Source: Chlorophyllum brunneum
Taxonomy: Eukaryota; Basidiomycota; Agaricomycetes; Agaricales; Agaricaceae
DNA: 64,000 nt
NCBI GenBank assembly: GCA_963576785.1
Contig: OY756142.1
Coordinates: forward strand, 1,736,001-1,800,000
Reading direction: 5' to 3'
Position numbers and translations under genes: made by a program. Positions 1-10,137 of the stretch are shown here, in pieces; position 1 is the first letter of the stretch, and each line of letters starts with the position of its first letter. A model generated the notes under the pieces. It worked only from the letters and a program-made list of their open reading frames with translations. It was not told the origin of the DNA and ran no database searches.

Positions 1-1297
1 ACGCGATCCCCAGGCATGGCTGGCCAGCCGCAATGGGGGCAGGGGACCTTCCGCTGCTACAGCTGCGATGTTCAAGGCAGAAGCTGAGGGTCGGACAATT
101 ACGATTGGGAACTCGCTCGTACATGATGCTGGACAGAGCCTGGGGCCTGGAGGCCGGAGGCTCAGGGCCGTGGATAGTGGTATGGATCATCTGTTTGGCG
201 ACGAAGATGAGGAAGGGGAAGTTCGGAAGAGAAGAGCGAGGGAACTTGGTGGTGAGGGTGATATGGATGAGCAGGTCTATGAGGAAGATTTCGCGGACGA
301 TGATGAACATGCGGCGCTAGATGAGAACGACGAGGAAGCAAAGGAAGTTGAAGTGAGTCTTATTTCTTGGTCAGGAGCGCCTTGAATATCGACCCCTACA
401 GGAACGACTCAAACGAGAGTATAGAGCAGCGAATAAGCAGCGTGAGGCTGGTGTCGATGAGGATGAAGAAGAGCATCCCGGAATGAGCAAACAAGCAAAG
501 GCGATGCAGAAGCTTATCCGCAATCGTGAAGGGAACGATGCGTACGAAAGCGACGAAGAAAAGAATCCTTATGCGAGTTCGGTGAGCCTGGACTCATTGG
601 GACTATATTGAATGTTTGACTCGTGTCGTGTCAGGAGGAAGAAGAAGAGGAAGAGCTGCCTGTTTATACTGGACCTGCCATTCAACAACAACCCCAGCAA
701 GTGGACGTCCGTACCAAATCGCAGACACCGAACCCTGGCGACCCAACTAAACCACAAACAGACGCTGGCAGCTCACGGGCGACATCTCCAGTAGCATCAC
801 CAAGCTTGGGCGGTCATTCCATCGTTGCCAAGCGAGCTACGAGCCCTAAAGCACCTAAACCGATCACGCAGAACGTCAGCAAAAATAACAGCCCAGCAAA
901 CAGCCGAGCGACCAGTCCTGTTGCCAGTAGCCGCGCAACCAGTCCCGTGGCCAATGGACAGAAAGTCGTCAACAACAAGCGGAAGGCCGATGATTGGCCA
1001 AACGCGAGCACCGTAGGCGCCAACGGGCAACCCAAAACGAAGAAACGCAAAGAAGTTGCGCCAGCTTCGCCAGAGGAGATGCAGGCGATGTTGATTGAAT
1101 GGTTGAAGACGTCGCCAAGAGAGAAAGCTACTACCAGGGAGTGTATCCACCACTTTACGCCCTACCTTACGGACCCAGCAAAGAAGGCAGAGTTTTCGAA
1201 GCTGGTAAGGGAGGTCGCGATGCTGAAGGACGGTATTCTAGTGCTGCGCGCAAGTATCGCATCTGCCGCGCCCTCGCCGGCACCGATGGCACAATGA
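1..1297 (+). CDS. TFG1: TFIIF alpha subunit (RAP74/Tfg1), 3' part
   Basis: General transcription initiation factor that binds RNA polymerase II. The reading frame is already open at base 2, so the true start lies upstream of the window. Three exons can be read: 2-352, 402-581 and 635-1297, with introns GTGAGT...ACAG (353-401) and GTGAGC...TCAG (582-634). After a basic/acidic segment (MDHLFGDEDEEGE, KQAKAMQKLIRNREGNDAYE) comes a Ser/Thr/Pro-rich linker with four RATSP copies. The C-terminal winged helix follows (MLIEWLKTSPREKATTRECI ... FSKLVREVAMLKDGILVLR), which matches the RAP74 C-terminal domain. The order of charged middle, disordered linker and C-terminal winged helix is as expected for the family. 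Identification is by remembered family features, not by a search. Confidence 0.88.
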
Positions 1298-2323
1298 TGT
1301 CGCGACAACAAACTTTTGACAGATGTACTATGCTCGTCTCCTGTTCAACGGCACATGATTTGAACATTCCCCGTTCAGCAGGTTATCGCCACCATCAACG
1401 GGATACAGACTTTCCTTTCACTGCTGTTTTAATTCGTAGAATTGACTTGCTGTGTCCAAATTTGCATACCTTTGTGCAAATGTAGCGATGTTCCCGTCAC
1501 ATCAATTAATGCTTTTTCATTGCAAAGAGACATCTGCCACCTCACACAAAGCTTGGGTCCTGTTCCTGGAAAAGCCTAGTCACCCTGGCATACTTATAGA
1601 CAGGCGTAATGAAATGGACGTGTAGAAGAATGTAAGCGTCATCGCACTTACCTTCGCCCCTAGAACCATCTTTTGTTGATCGACAAGGGAGGTTGATGCC
1701 TAATTTAGGTCTGTATCTATATTTGTCCCCTAGGCCTACGCTGACCATCTCACCATGGACACTCGGAAGAACATCGAACGTGACCCTCATGGCAAGTTTC
1801 CTGAGAAGAACCGGCGCACCATAACCGCTTTGCTGTGAGCGCAGAATTTGGGCGTGTGCGACATCACGGAGAGGTTCCCCTACACCAGCTATCTTTAGCC
1901 CTCTACAGGCGATAACCTCAAATAACCCGACCACGTTAGGAAGGACCCGACTCAGAGAGGAGACGAATGGTCGCATACCAAACGAAGATATGCTGCAAAC
2001 TCGACAGATTCTAGACGGAGCAATTCGGCTTCGTGGACCTTTTACTATGTTTTACACTTGATCACGGAGAATGCGGCTGACATGTATGACGTTGCCCGTT
2101 TTCCGCATCGAGAAAAAGATATATAATCGCGTCCGGATCGCGTTTTCGTCCTCTTCATCCTTTCCCTCCCAAACACCCATCTCACCTACGCAGACTATCT
2201 ATCCCTCCCTCTCGGCCTCAAAACCCATCCTATCCCCTCTCTCGCGACGTTCCCTCGGCCCTCTCCCACACTCCTTACCGTCTTCCACGCCAAACTATTA
2301 CAACTCCTATCGTTTATCTTGTA
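1298..2323. other. Intergenic, TFIIF alpha to chitin deacetylase
   Basis: About 1 kb without a confident gene. It holds one 144-codon minus-strand ORF (listed separately, weak). The last 200 bases before 2324 are strongly C/T-rich, as in many fungal promoters and 5' UTRs, and probably carry the leader of the chitin deacetylase. An AT-rich stretch GATATATAATC near 2118-2128 could be a TATA-like element; this is inference. Confidence 0.4.
1542..1976 (-). CDS. Possible hypothetical protein, 144 aa (weak)
   Basis: A single uninterrupted frame with a true ATG at 1976 and a stop at 1542. The translation has an ordinary amino-acid mix, with no low complexity (for example FVSSLSRVLPNVVGLFEVIA), and looks more protein-like than most shadow frames. 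I recognise no domain, signal peptide or membrane segment. It lies alone in an otherwise gene-free kilobase. A chance ORF of this length is quite possible, so it is listed only as a candidate. Confidence 0.22.
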   Translation of the reverse strand: MRPFVSSLSRVLPNVVGLFEVIACRGLKIAGVGEPLRDVAHAQILRSQQSGYGAPVLLRKLAMRVTFDVLPSVHGEMVSVGLGDKYRYRPKLGINLPCRSTKDGSRGEGKCDDAYILLHVHFITPVYKYARVTRLFQEQDPSFV

Positions 2324-4006
2324 ATGATGCTGCTAGCCTCGCTACTTCTTACTGCTCCCCTTCTTGCTGCTTCTGTGCCCGTCTCTGAGACCCACGACCA
2401 CAGGGCTATGACGCAACTTGGTGCTGGCTGGCACCACGACTCTGACCACCCCGTTCATGCTCTGTTTCGTCGAGGACCCACTGACGGAGTAGAATATGCG
2501 CCCGTTGGTTCGGAAAGTAAGTGGCGTTTAAAATATGCGTATATATGCATGCAACTCACACCTTTTCTCGGCTACAGCATGGTCAGCCGACTTCCCGGCT
2601 AATACCCCAGATTCAAGTAGCTTGCCCAAGGCTTGGGTCGATGCCCTTAACGTTGCTGTCCAGGCGGGGAAAATTCCAGACCTTCCCCAATCGAGTAGTA
2701 GTCATGGTCAAGATCCCAAATATCCAGATGACCTTGATCCAAACGGGCCGGAAGTTTGCTCGTCTACCTACAAGTGCCTACAAAACTCACCCAATATTTG
2801 GGACGGCCCGGAAGGCTATTTCGCGAGTTCCTTCGATGATGGCCCACAGCCTGTGGGTGCTTGTACTCTTGAGTCGATTATGATTCTAACCTTCTCTATA
2901 GTTCACGGATGCACTTGTCGAGTTTCTGCAAAAGAACAATGTCAAGACGACTCATTTTATGATTGGCACTAATATTCTTCAGTACTGGAAGCAATTTTTG
3001 ACGGCCTGGAATGCTGGGGACGACATCGCGGTGCATACATGGACTCACCCTTATATGACCACCCTCAGTAACCTAGACGTTGTTGCTCAGGTGTGTGACA
3101 TACCAGGGATACCAGGCCTCCGGATTATTCGGCCTACTTATTTTCTGACCAGCTTGGGTGGACCATGCAATTGATCCACAATTCCACCGGTGGCCGTGTG
3201 CCCAGATTCTGGCGACCTCCCTATGGCGACTCGGACAATCGTGTCACTGCTATTGCCAGAGAGGTACGTTAGAATTCCCTTCCTTACAGGTATAATGCTG
3301 ATTTCAATCGAGGTTTTCGCACTCGAGACTGTCATTTGGAATCAGGAGTATGTGTTCAGCCTACGAGAGCATATACCTTCGTCTTAACTGAGCTTTTAGC
3401 ACTGAAGACTGGAGTATAGGCTATGGTGGAACTACGGAGGAGGAAATTGGGAAGCAGATGGATCAATGGCTTGGAGGTGAAAGACTGAACTGAATTTTTA
3501 CCTCGGACCCCAGACTGACGAGATTCCAGGACCGAAGTCGCCTGGTCTCGTCGTCTTGGAACATGAGGATTCTGACGGTGCTCTGAACGCCTTTATGGAC
3601 GCCTTCCCTAAGATTGGGGGGAATGGCTGGAAATTTGACTCCCTTGCCCATCTGCTTGGCAATGGCCAAACATATCAGAATTCGAACGATGCAAACTCCG
3701 AAGTCAAGCCGGTCAACATGATGACTGGTACTACGAATACCACGTTGATGTCGAAAAACGTTTCATCGTCAGCCTCTGTCCCGTCATCGAGTTCTGAGTC
3801 TGTGTCAATATTTTCTCTCACTTACAATGGCTAACGTTTGCTATAGCACGGGATCGCCAACAGCTGGCAACCTTGCCGCGGGTGAGCCCACGCCCTCTGT
3901 GGCCAATGCCGCCACGTCACCTCGGGATCAGACAAGATCGCTGAAGTGGATCTTCACAACGGTGCTGGGAGCGTCTGCAATTACAGCGGTGACGCTCTGG
4001 GTGTGA
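2324..4006 (+). CDS. Chitin deacetylase, membrane/GPI-anchored
   Basis: Polysaccharide deacetylase (NodB fold, carbohydrate esterase family 4) that should remove acetyl groups from chitin in the cell wall to give chitosan. Start ATG 2324 (a second ATG follows directly) opens a signal peptide [17 protein letters not shown]. Exons read 2324-2516, 2578-2852, 2902-3090, 3153-3263, 3313-3347, 3400-3476, 3530-about 3797 and 3847-4006. All junctions keep frame; only the last donor is ambiguous. Catalytic motif 1 is SFDDGPQP (canonical TFDDGP), motif 2 is the metal-binding [11 protein letters not shown] and motif 3 is [14 protein letters not shown] Ser/Thr-rich C-terminus ends in a hydrophobic segment ([19 protein letters not shown]), fitting a GPI-attachment signal or tail anchor. 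Basidiomycetes usually carry several anchored paralogues. Exact substrate is inferred from the family. Confidence 0.9.
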
Positions 4007-4811
4007 TCCCTTCCTTCCTTTCTCTTTGCACACTTTTCCTACGCCACCCTTCTTTGATATCATACACTCTACCCTACGTGTCCACTCTGGATCACCTCGA
4101 ATTTTCTCGAACCATTGCATTTCCACTACGAGGTATTTCTTTATACCACAGATTACCTCACCATCATTTGTAGCACGTATACCTTGATAATCATTGTGCT
4201 TCACTCCGACTTTCCCTTGCTCTACCAAGGGCAATAAGCCTTACGAGTTTTGTTGCTGTGGTATCACCGCGTCTTTACGATACTATAGATATTCCAATGG
4301 CACGCCCTGATTATTGCTAGTTGGACGAGTGCAAGGGACACTTCCAAACATAGAACACTGTTCACTTTGACATTCTATATAAGCTTTGCTCAGTTCCAGA
4401 ACATGCTATGACAATATATTACAGCGAAGGGTCGTCGTAGTTCGTAATTGTTTCGTGAGCGCGCGTGAGGGTTACAATATCTCGTAAGGCATACACTATG
4501 GAAGTGGAAATGAAAACAAAGTAAAGAAAAGAAAAAGTGCACAAGACGTCGACATGTACGACGAGAACCATCATCAGGTGTGTCCAAGAGGTACAACAGT
4601 ACAGGCAAGAAGGTGACAAAACAGGGGGGATGGGCGTTGGAAATAAGAGGCTGTGTAAATTAACGAAAGAATAAGATTAAACGAGGCCCAGAGAAACTAC
4701 AAGCGGGTATATGTCGGTGACAGTGAATGAAGCCGAGAGTATAGATGTGGTTTTGATCGTTCAAGACCTGCGCGAGCCCAGTGAAGCAATTGAGTGAAAA
4801 GAATGCAGGAG
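4007..4811. other. Convergent 3' intergenic region
   Basis: About 800 bases between the stop codons of the chitin deacetylase (+) and the kinase (-). It must hold both 3' UTRs. I see no conserved coding frame, no RNA gene and no notable repeat in it. Confidence 0.5.
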
Positions 4812-7411
4812 CTATGATGAGGACATCAAGCTCGGCCATTTGAGGCGAAGGCCCTCCAGCCAACGCATATACAGAAGCTCCGCAATCGGCGACTTGCTTT
4901 TGGGCGACGGCGGCGCCTCGTTTGTGTCCGGTGATGATGTATTATGGTTGGTAGTATTAGTGGGCGACGTGTCAGCCGATGATGGTGGCATGCCAGATAT
5001 GTCTTCTTGTTCCTCGGTGACGACTAACCCCTTTGCGGTCATCACGCTCTTACGGACAATACGCTTGTGTGGGAAGAGACCCTGCGATGTCTGTATGTGC
5101 TGTTTGACAGCGGCGTTGCTATAGCAGGCGAAATTTGTCAATGGTTGTGAAGTAGGAGAAAACACATCGCGTACTCGTTGATTCCTTGGAGAATGTCAAG
5201 CACGAGGTTGTACGCTAACTCTGAGTTGGCATCTTTGAGCTCAGTGAAGCCACGAGAGAGCATGCTTAAAGATTCAATCTCCCGAGCGTCCATATCATCA
5301 CGGATAGACTGAGAATGTTTATGTTAGGGGACTGGTCAACCAACAAGGGCTCTTACCTTCTGGATGATTGGGAGAATGACCTGGTCAATCATCGATACCC
5401 CGGCTTTGGCGGACTCGCTAGCGTTACGTTTGTGAATGGTAGATGATGTAGGAGAAGGTGCACCAGCTTCTTTCCTCAAGCTCCCAACATACTCAGCGGA
5501 CAACCTGAGTGATCCTACAGGGTCAACCTTCTTCACTGGACGGATGGTATCAATGCCATTCCCAATGTCGGCTGCACTCAACACTGTTCCTGAGCCATCT
5601 ACTGACGTTCTCGTCGCATATGATGCACGGCGCATGCTGCGTATAGATCCCGTATATGCCGGTGGTGCACCTGCGTCAGAGTCAGCTCTGTGGTTACCCG
5701 AAAGTAGTGCGATAAAACCAGGTTCAGCGTACCAGATGGCGTGTCATCTTCAGGGATATCCTTGCTAAATTGCGTGGGTTTTTCTAGAGGTTTGATCACT
5801 ACGGTTGAGTGGGCGGCTTGGGAGTTCATCCCGATGCCTTGAATGAGGCCATCGCTTCCCTTGGTCGCTGCACCGGAATCGATTGAAGGTTGTGTCTCCT
5901 CGAACTCGGACTCCTCATCTATATCTGGCACCATTCCGTTCGGCATCTGCAGATCCTGCGCCATACTCCGTATTGTTCCCATCGCAGAAACCGTTCGCAC
6001 GGTGTCGAAGTTCCAATCGCTCCTCATTGTATTGTTGTCCCATGCAATGCTGTTCCGGATAGTCGCAGGAACAGCCTGGTTCTTCTGCGGTTGCTTCACC
6101 CGCCATTCTTGATATCGATCGATAAGCTCTGCCAGGTATGATGTTTTCCGAGCTGAGCGAATGAAGCGGTGCTGGAGCAATTCACTTGCGCTGGGACGCT
6201 GTACACCCAGTAAGCGGAAGCCTGGGAAAATCTATGGCAATATAAATACTCACAGCAGCTGGATCCTTTGTCAGGCATTGAGTGATGAAGTCCTTGAACG
6301 CTGCAGAGAATGGACCTTCAAGCACTGGTGGCTTCGCCTTCGGAATGAGGAAAAGGACCCGCATAGGATGATATTCCGCCAAAGGCGGCTCCCCCTTTGC
6401 CATCTCGATGGCAGTAATACCCAAGCTCCACATATCTGCCTTTACATCATACCCTGCCTGTCGGATGACTTCAGGCGCCATCCAGAAAGGCGTTCCGACA
6501 AATGTGTGCCGGAGGGTATTCGTAAGTTGCGCTGCGACACCAAAGTCCGCCAGCTTGACCTTGCCAGTTGAAGACAAGAGGACGTTGGCAGCCTTGATGT
6601 CTCGGTGGATCGTGCCTTCCGTATGAAGATAATCAAGACCAAGCAAGAGTTCCCGACAAATAACGGCAATGTGTGCCTCGGAGAAGGCGCCCGCCTTTAG
6701 GAGATCAAGACACGAGCCCCCGGCGAGGTACTCCATAATGATCCACAGCTTGTAGTTGACGACAAACGAACCATAATACCGGGTGACGTACTCCGAGTCA
6801 CACTGCGCGAGACTTGCAATTTCCTGCTGAATTTCTGAGATATCATCATCCGAATCCTCTAGATCTGTATTACGTCGGTCAGATGCACAGCTTTTACAGT
6901 GTGCATAATCAAGCACATCAGTCAAAACATATATCACCCACCTATTTGCTTGATGGCAACGATTTGCTTTGTCTCATTATCCATGGCCTTGTACACCGTT
7001 CCAAAACTGCCCGTGCCAAGCTTCTCCAACAACTTGTACTGACTTGCAGGATTAGTGCTTGGAATTGGGTATGGTCCCCCAAGCCGTGGCTTGTGTTCAG
7101 TCTGAGGTGAAGGAGGGGGGGACCGACTGGCAGAAGATTTAGGCTGTTTGGGGACCTCATCAGCACTGAGCCGCTTTAAGATGCGGGAGCCAGGAGGCAT
7201 GATGGGGGCAGAAGGCGAAGGAGCGCGGGAACCGAGCGCCGGGCTTGCACCATGTCTAATCGACTGAGCATGTCCACACGTGCTCTTTGTGGCAAGGGAT
7301 TGGCTCAGGGATTGGCTCGGAGATGCTCCACGGAGGCCGTGAGTACAAATAGGCCATTTGTTTTCCAGGCCCTCATGACGCAACAAACTACGTGATTCAG
7401 AGACTCACCAT
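4812..7411 (-). CDS. Ste20-family protein kinase, germinal-centre (GCK-III/MST) type
   Basis: Serine/threonine kinase of the group containing yeast Kic1/Sps1 and fission yeast Nak1/Sid1, which act in polarity and septation networks. The N-terminal kinase domain has the glycine loop [10 protein letters not shown], the lysine in [25 protein letters not shown] and [11 protein letters not shown], followed by [13 protein letters not shown]. An intron at 6865-6941 splits AIKQI from DLEDSDDD exactly where the family reads IDLE. The C-terminal half is Ser-rich, then helical ([20 protein letters not shown]), ending near [18 protein letters not shown]. The start is unusual. ATG 7411-7409 is followed at once by GTGAGT; splicing to the acceptor ending at 7264 gives [13 protein letters not shown], in frame with the kinase. 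A simpler alternative is the in-frame ATG at 7200 ([12 protein letters not shown]). Kinase identity is sure; the start is not. Confidence 0.88.
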
Positions 7412-7874
7412 GGTGAGAACCTGCGGAACGGAGAAGTCAAGGATTTACTACGAAAATTGTCGAGTTTCCAGGGTAAAGATGGCGGCGACAGGAACCGTGG
7501 ATGGTCAAGTGATGCTTCCAGGACCCAGGATTCCTTGAGGGGCAGTACGGGGCCTGTCGTAGCGGAGGTCGTACGGGTCGTCGGCGGGAGTGGGGGAGGG
7601 GGGAACTCTGAGAAGAATGGGAGGGAATGAAAGCAAGATGGAGGAGGCAAGGAACAACCAGGACGAGATGTGGTAATCCGCAAGAGAGCATCTATTTAAG
7701 GAAGGCACGCAGGCATCTCACAAATTACAACTCAGTATACCGCCCCAGCAGTAGTCACCGCTTCATGCATGTACTGTCGCTTTCCATAACAATTATCGTG
7801 TGCATATTGAGACAATGGAACGACGACCACATCCGTCGCGGTCATGCCACACCACAAGTGCACTCTCCCGTTCC
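7412..7874. other. Intergenic: kinase promoter/leader and RPL35 3' UTR
   Basis: About 460 bases. The part next to the kinase is purine-rich on the plus strand (pyrimidine-rich on the coding strand), typical of fungal leaders. On the minus strand an acceptor-like TTCCGCAG lies just before GTTCTCACCATG, so a 5' UTR intron may end there. No coding frame is convincing. Confidence 0.4.
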
Positions 7875-8440
7875 TCATGCCTTGACAGCATATTTCCTCC
7901 TGGGGAAGTTCTGGTCCTTCTTCTTCTGCTTCAGTGTCTGCAGCGACTTTTCGTGCTGGCAAACCAATCCGTCATCACCACCTGTAAACCCTCTACAGAA
8001 TTGGAGGTGCACACCTTCGTCAGACGCCGTCTGATTGCCCGTGTCTTCTTGGGCCGGAGGTCAAGAGGCTTGTACTTCTTCACCTTGTATAATTCACGAA
8101 GATTCTGACGGGCCTTCTGGTTAATGACAGTCAAGACCCGTGCAATCGATTTGCGGACAGTTGCGCTAGATCCCCAGGTCAGAATGCACAAAGGAACCTC
8201 CAGGTCTGGTCCAGCAGCCGGGACACGCAACGCACATTTTGGTGAGTTTTGCAGCCGATCCACCAGCGATCTTTTGCACCCGCAGAGTAAGAAGCTCATT
8301 CTTGAGCTCGGTCAGTTGCTTGTACAAGTCGTTCTTCGACCTGATAACCATGTTCAACAACCCTGTCATTCACACCGTAGTGAGCCATTGGGAGGTGCGC
8401 ACTTAGATTGGAGCTCGTAGGCCTTGACTTTTCCGGGCAT
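7875..8440 (-). CDS. RPL35: 60S ribosomal protein L35 (uL29)
   Basis: Large-subunit ribosomal protein near the polypeptide exit tunnel. Four coding exons are visible: 8440-8403, 8340-8236, 8165-8015 and 7955-7875, with introns of 62, 70 and 59 nt. The spliced protein starts [20 protein letters not shown], continues [18 protein letters not shown] and [20 protein letters not shown], and ends [20 protein letters not shown] then [12 protein letters not shown]. That is close to the eukaryotic L35 consensus over about 124 residues. The third exon read without splicing runs on into unrelated sequence, so the intron before [13 protein letters not shown] is required. Highly expressed gene; its promoter must fit in the 294 bases up to the HIS6 stop. 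Confidence 0.97.
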
Positions 8441-8734
8441 TTTAAGGGTGTCTGGTGAAATACATTATCAGCGACAGTCCTTCAGATCGTGACGCTGTTT
8501 CACGACGACTATGTCGCTACTTGATACCGGACGCCTTCGGAAGACGCAGGAGTCGCAAGGACCGTCTCCCACGCTGGTCATCGTGAAACAAATTGGGCAT
8601 AGGTTTACTCACCTTGAGGAGCGTCGTACTTAGCGATCACTGGCCTTGGCTACCCTCTGTTTGTGTCGTGAACCTTATTTTACAAAACTATAAAGTTGAT
8701 CCCACGGCTGCCATCAGCATCTTATCTTATCTCA

Positions 8735-10017
8735 CTAGCTACCAGCCCTTCGCCCAACCAGTTCTTCAAACCTCACCAGTGTGCCCCCAAAGATATCCAA
8801 GGAGCTGAATGGCGAGTAAGTATACTTTTCTTCCCCACGCCGCGAGATCCCACCTTCCGAATGTCAAATCAACACGTCCCTTCGAGAGCCTGTCCACCAG
8901 GTCCAGGTCGCTGATATCTGCGAGCGTTGGGACGGCGATCGCAAACATGATGGACACACTTCTTACCTTTGGCCCCGCCGGCATATGTAGTTGGAATGGT
9001 GGTCCACTCCCCGAGTTCTGCGTATTATATTAGCATTAGCGGTAAATCCTTCGAAGTTGATTCCACCTTACTTCGAACAAGCTCTTGGTCAATACCTTGA
9101 CATAATCCCTCCACGTCTGCTGCGTGGATTAGAAATTCACTGATAGTCCGTCAGCTAACCCTCCCTGGACATCTTTCAACCTGCCTGCAGTGTTCCGCGA
9201 GTAAGTCCAACGATCCTAAACAGGTTTGCTAAGCCCAAAATACATTATCCACGACGGAAACATAGGCACACCTTTCGAAACCTCCATATCCGTAATGTCC
9301 TGCCACTTGTTCATGGCCACTATCCACTTATCTCCTCTCCTCCTGCAACTACCCTCCGCAACCAAGTGGTCAATGGTTTCGCGACTTCACTTAGGCCCAC
9401 CTTACATACCTCACATCAACGACAAGTCTATCTTTCCCGACAGCTTCCGACATAGCCTTTAGTCGTTCCAAGGAGAACTTGGCATCGGGGAAGAGGTAAG
9501 ACGTGACGATAACCTGATATTTCAAGCACTCAGCGTTGATGCATACTGTCCACAATGAATAAGAGGATATGCCTTGCTCGCACCGGCATCTATCCACTCC
9601 TTTGCGTTTTTTTCGTTTATCCCACCGCCTATCTGTAACCCGTCTGAACCACACAGAAAAGATCAGACGAGATTTTTCGAAACAGGATGAAGAGTCTATG
9701 AGACGTACTGGGCCAGGCAGTAAGGGCCTCCCTCGCAGCAGCATCATTACCTCCTCCAAGCTTGATGACATGACCACCGGGAAGGTTTCTTTCCTTGTAC
9801 AACTTTGCAAACTCAGCTGGAGACTGGCTACAAGCACATGTATTTGGACACTGGCACGAAATTAGAGTGAAACTCAGACACACCTTGCAACGAAGTTTGT
9901 TTTCAATCCGTCTGGCTTATCATCCGATAACGTTCCTCCGACAATTTGTTTGACCTTTCCATCATGTAGGTCAATACACGGACGGAATACGCTATGGTGT
10001 CGTTGCATGGTGGCCAT
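8735..10017 (-). CDS. HIS6: HisA-type ProFAR isomerase (histidine biosynthesis, HIS6)
   Basis: Phosphoribosylformimino-AICAR ribotide isomerase, fourth step of histidine synthesis, a single (beta/alpha)8 barrel. Recognisable pieces in order: [152 protein letters not shown] and [17 protein letters not shown]. Resolved introns include 9828-9893, 9644-9718 and 9514-9572; the last has GC instead of GT at the donor. The stretch 9130-9270, between MEVSK and EFLIHAAD, needs an intron whose donor I could not fix; phase-2 donors that keep frame exist. Start chosen at ATG 10017 ([17 protein letters not shown]); an in-frame ATG at 10131 would add 38 residues. Lies 120 bases after the stop of the upstream gene. 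Confidence 0.94.
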
Positions 10018-10137
10018 TTCAATGTCGGGCAACGTTAGTTTGAGAGCAGATTTCGCGGTCACATGATAGTCGTCGCGAGTAGGACAAGTTACAGGTACAG
10101 GCGCAGGGGTATGTAGGACAGTAGATGTCATCCACAA

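Noticed and set aside
9714..9723. Hexamer-level GACGTG/ACGTAC sites as UPR elements across the window
   Set aside because: Sites of this length are expected by chance dozens of times in 64 kb, including inside coding exons; only those close to ER gene starts were kept as weak hypotheses.
10020..10137. Longer HIS6 N-terminus from TTG/ATG at 10131-10137
   Set aside because: The 10137 codon is TTG, not ATG, and the family normally begins a few residues before [11 protein letters not shown] 10017 fits better, though 10131 is not excluded.
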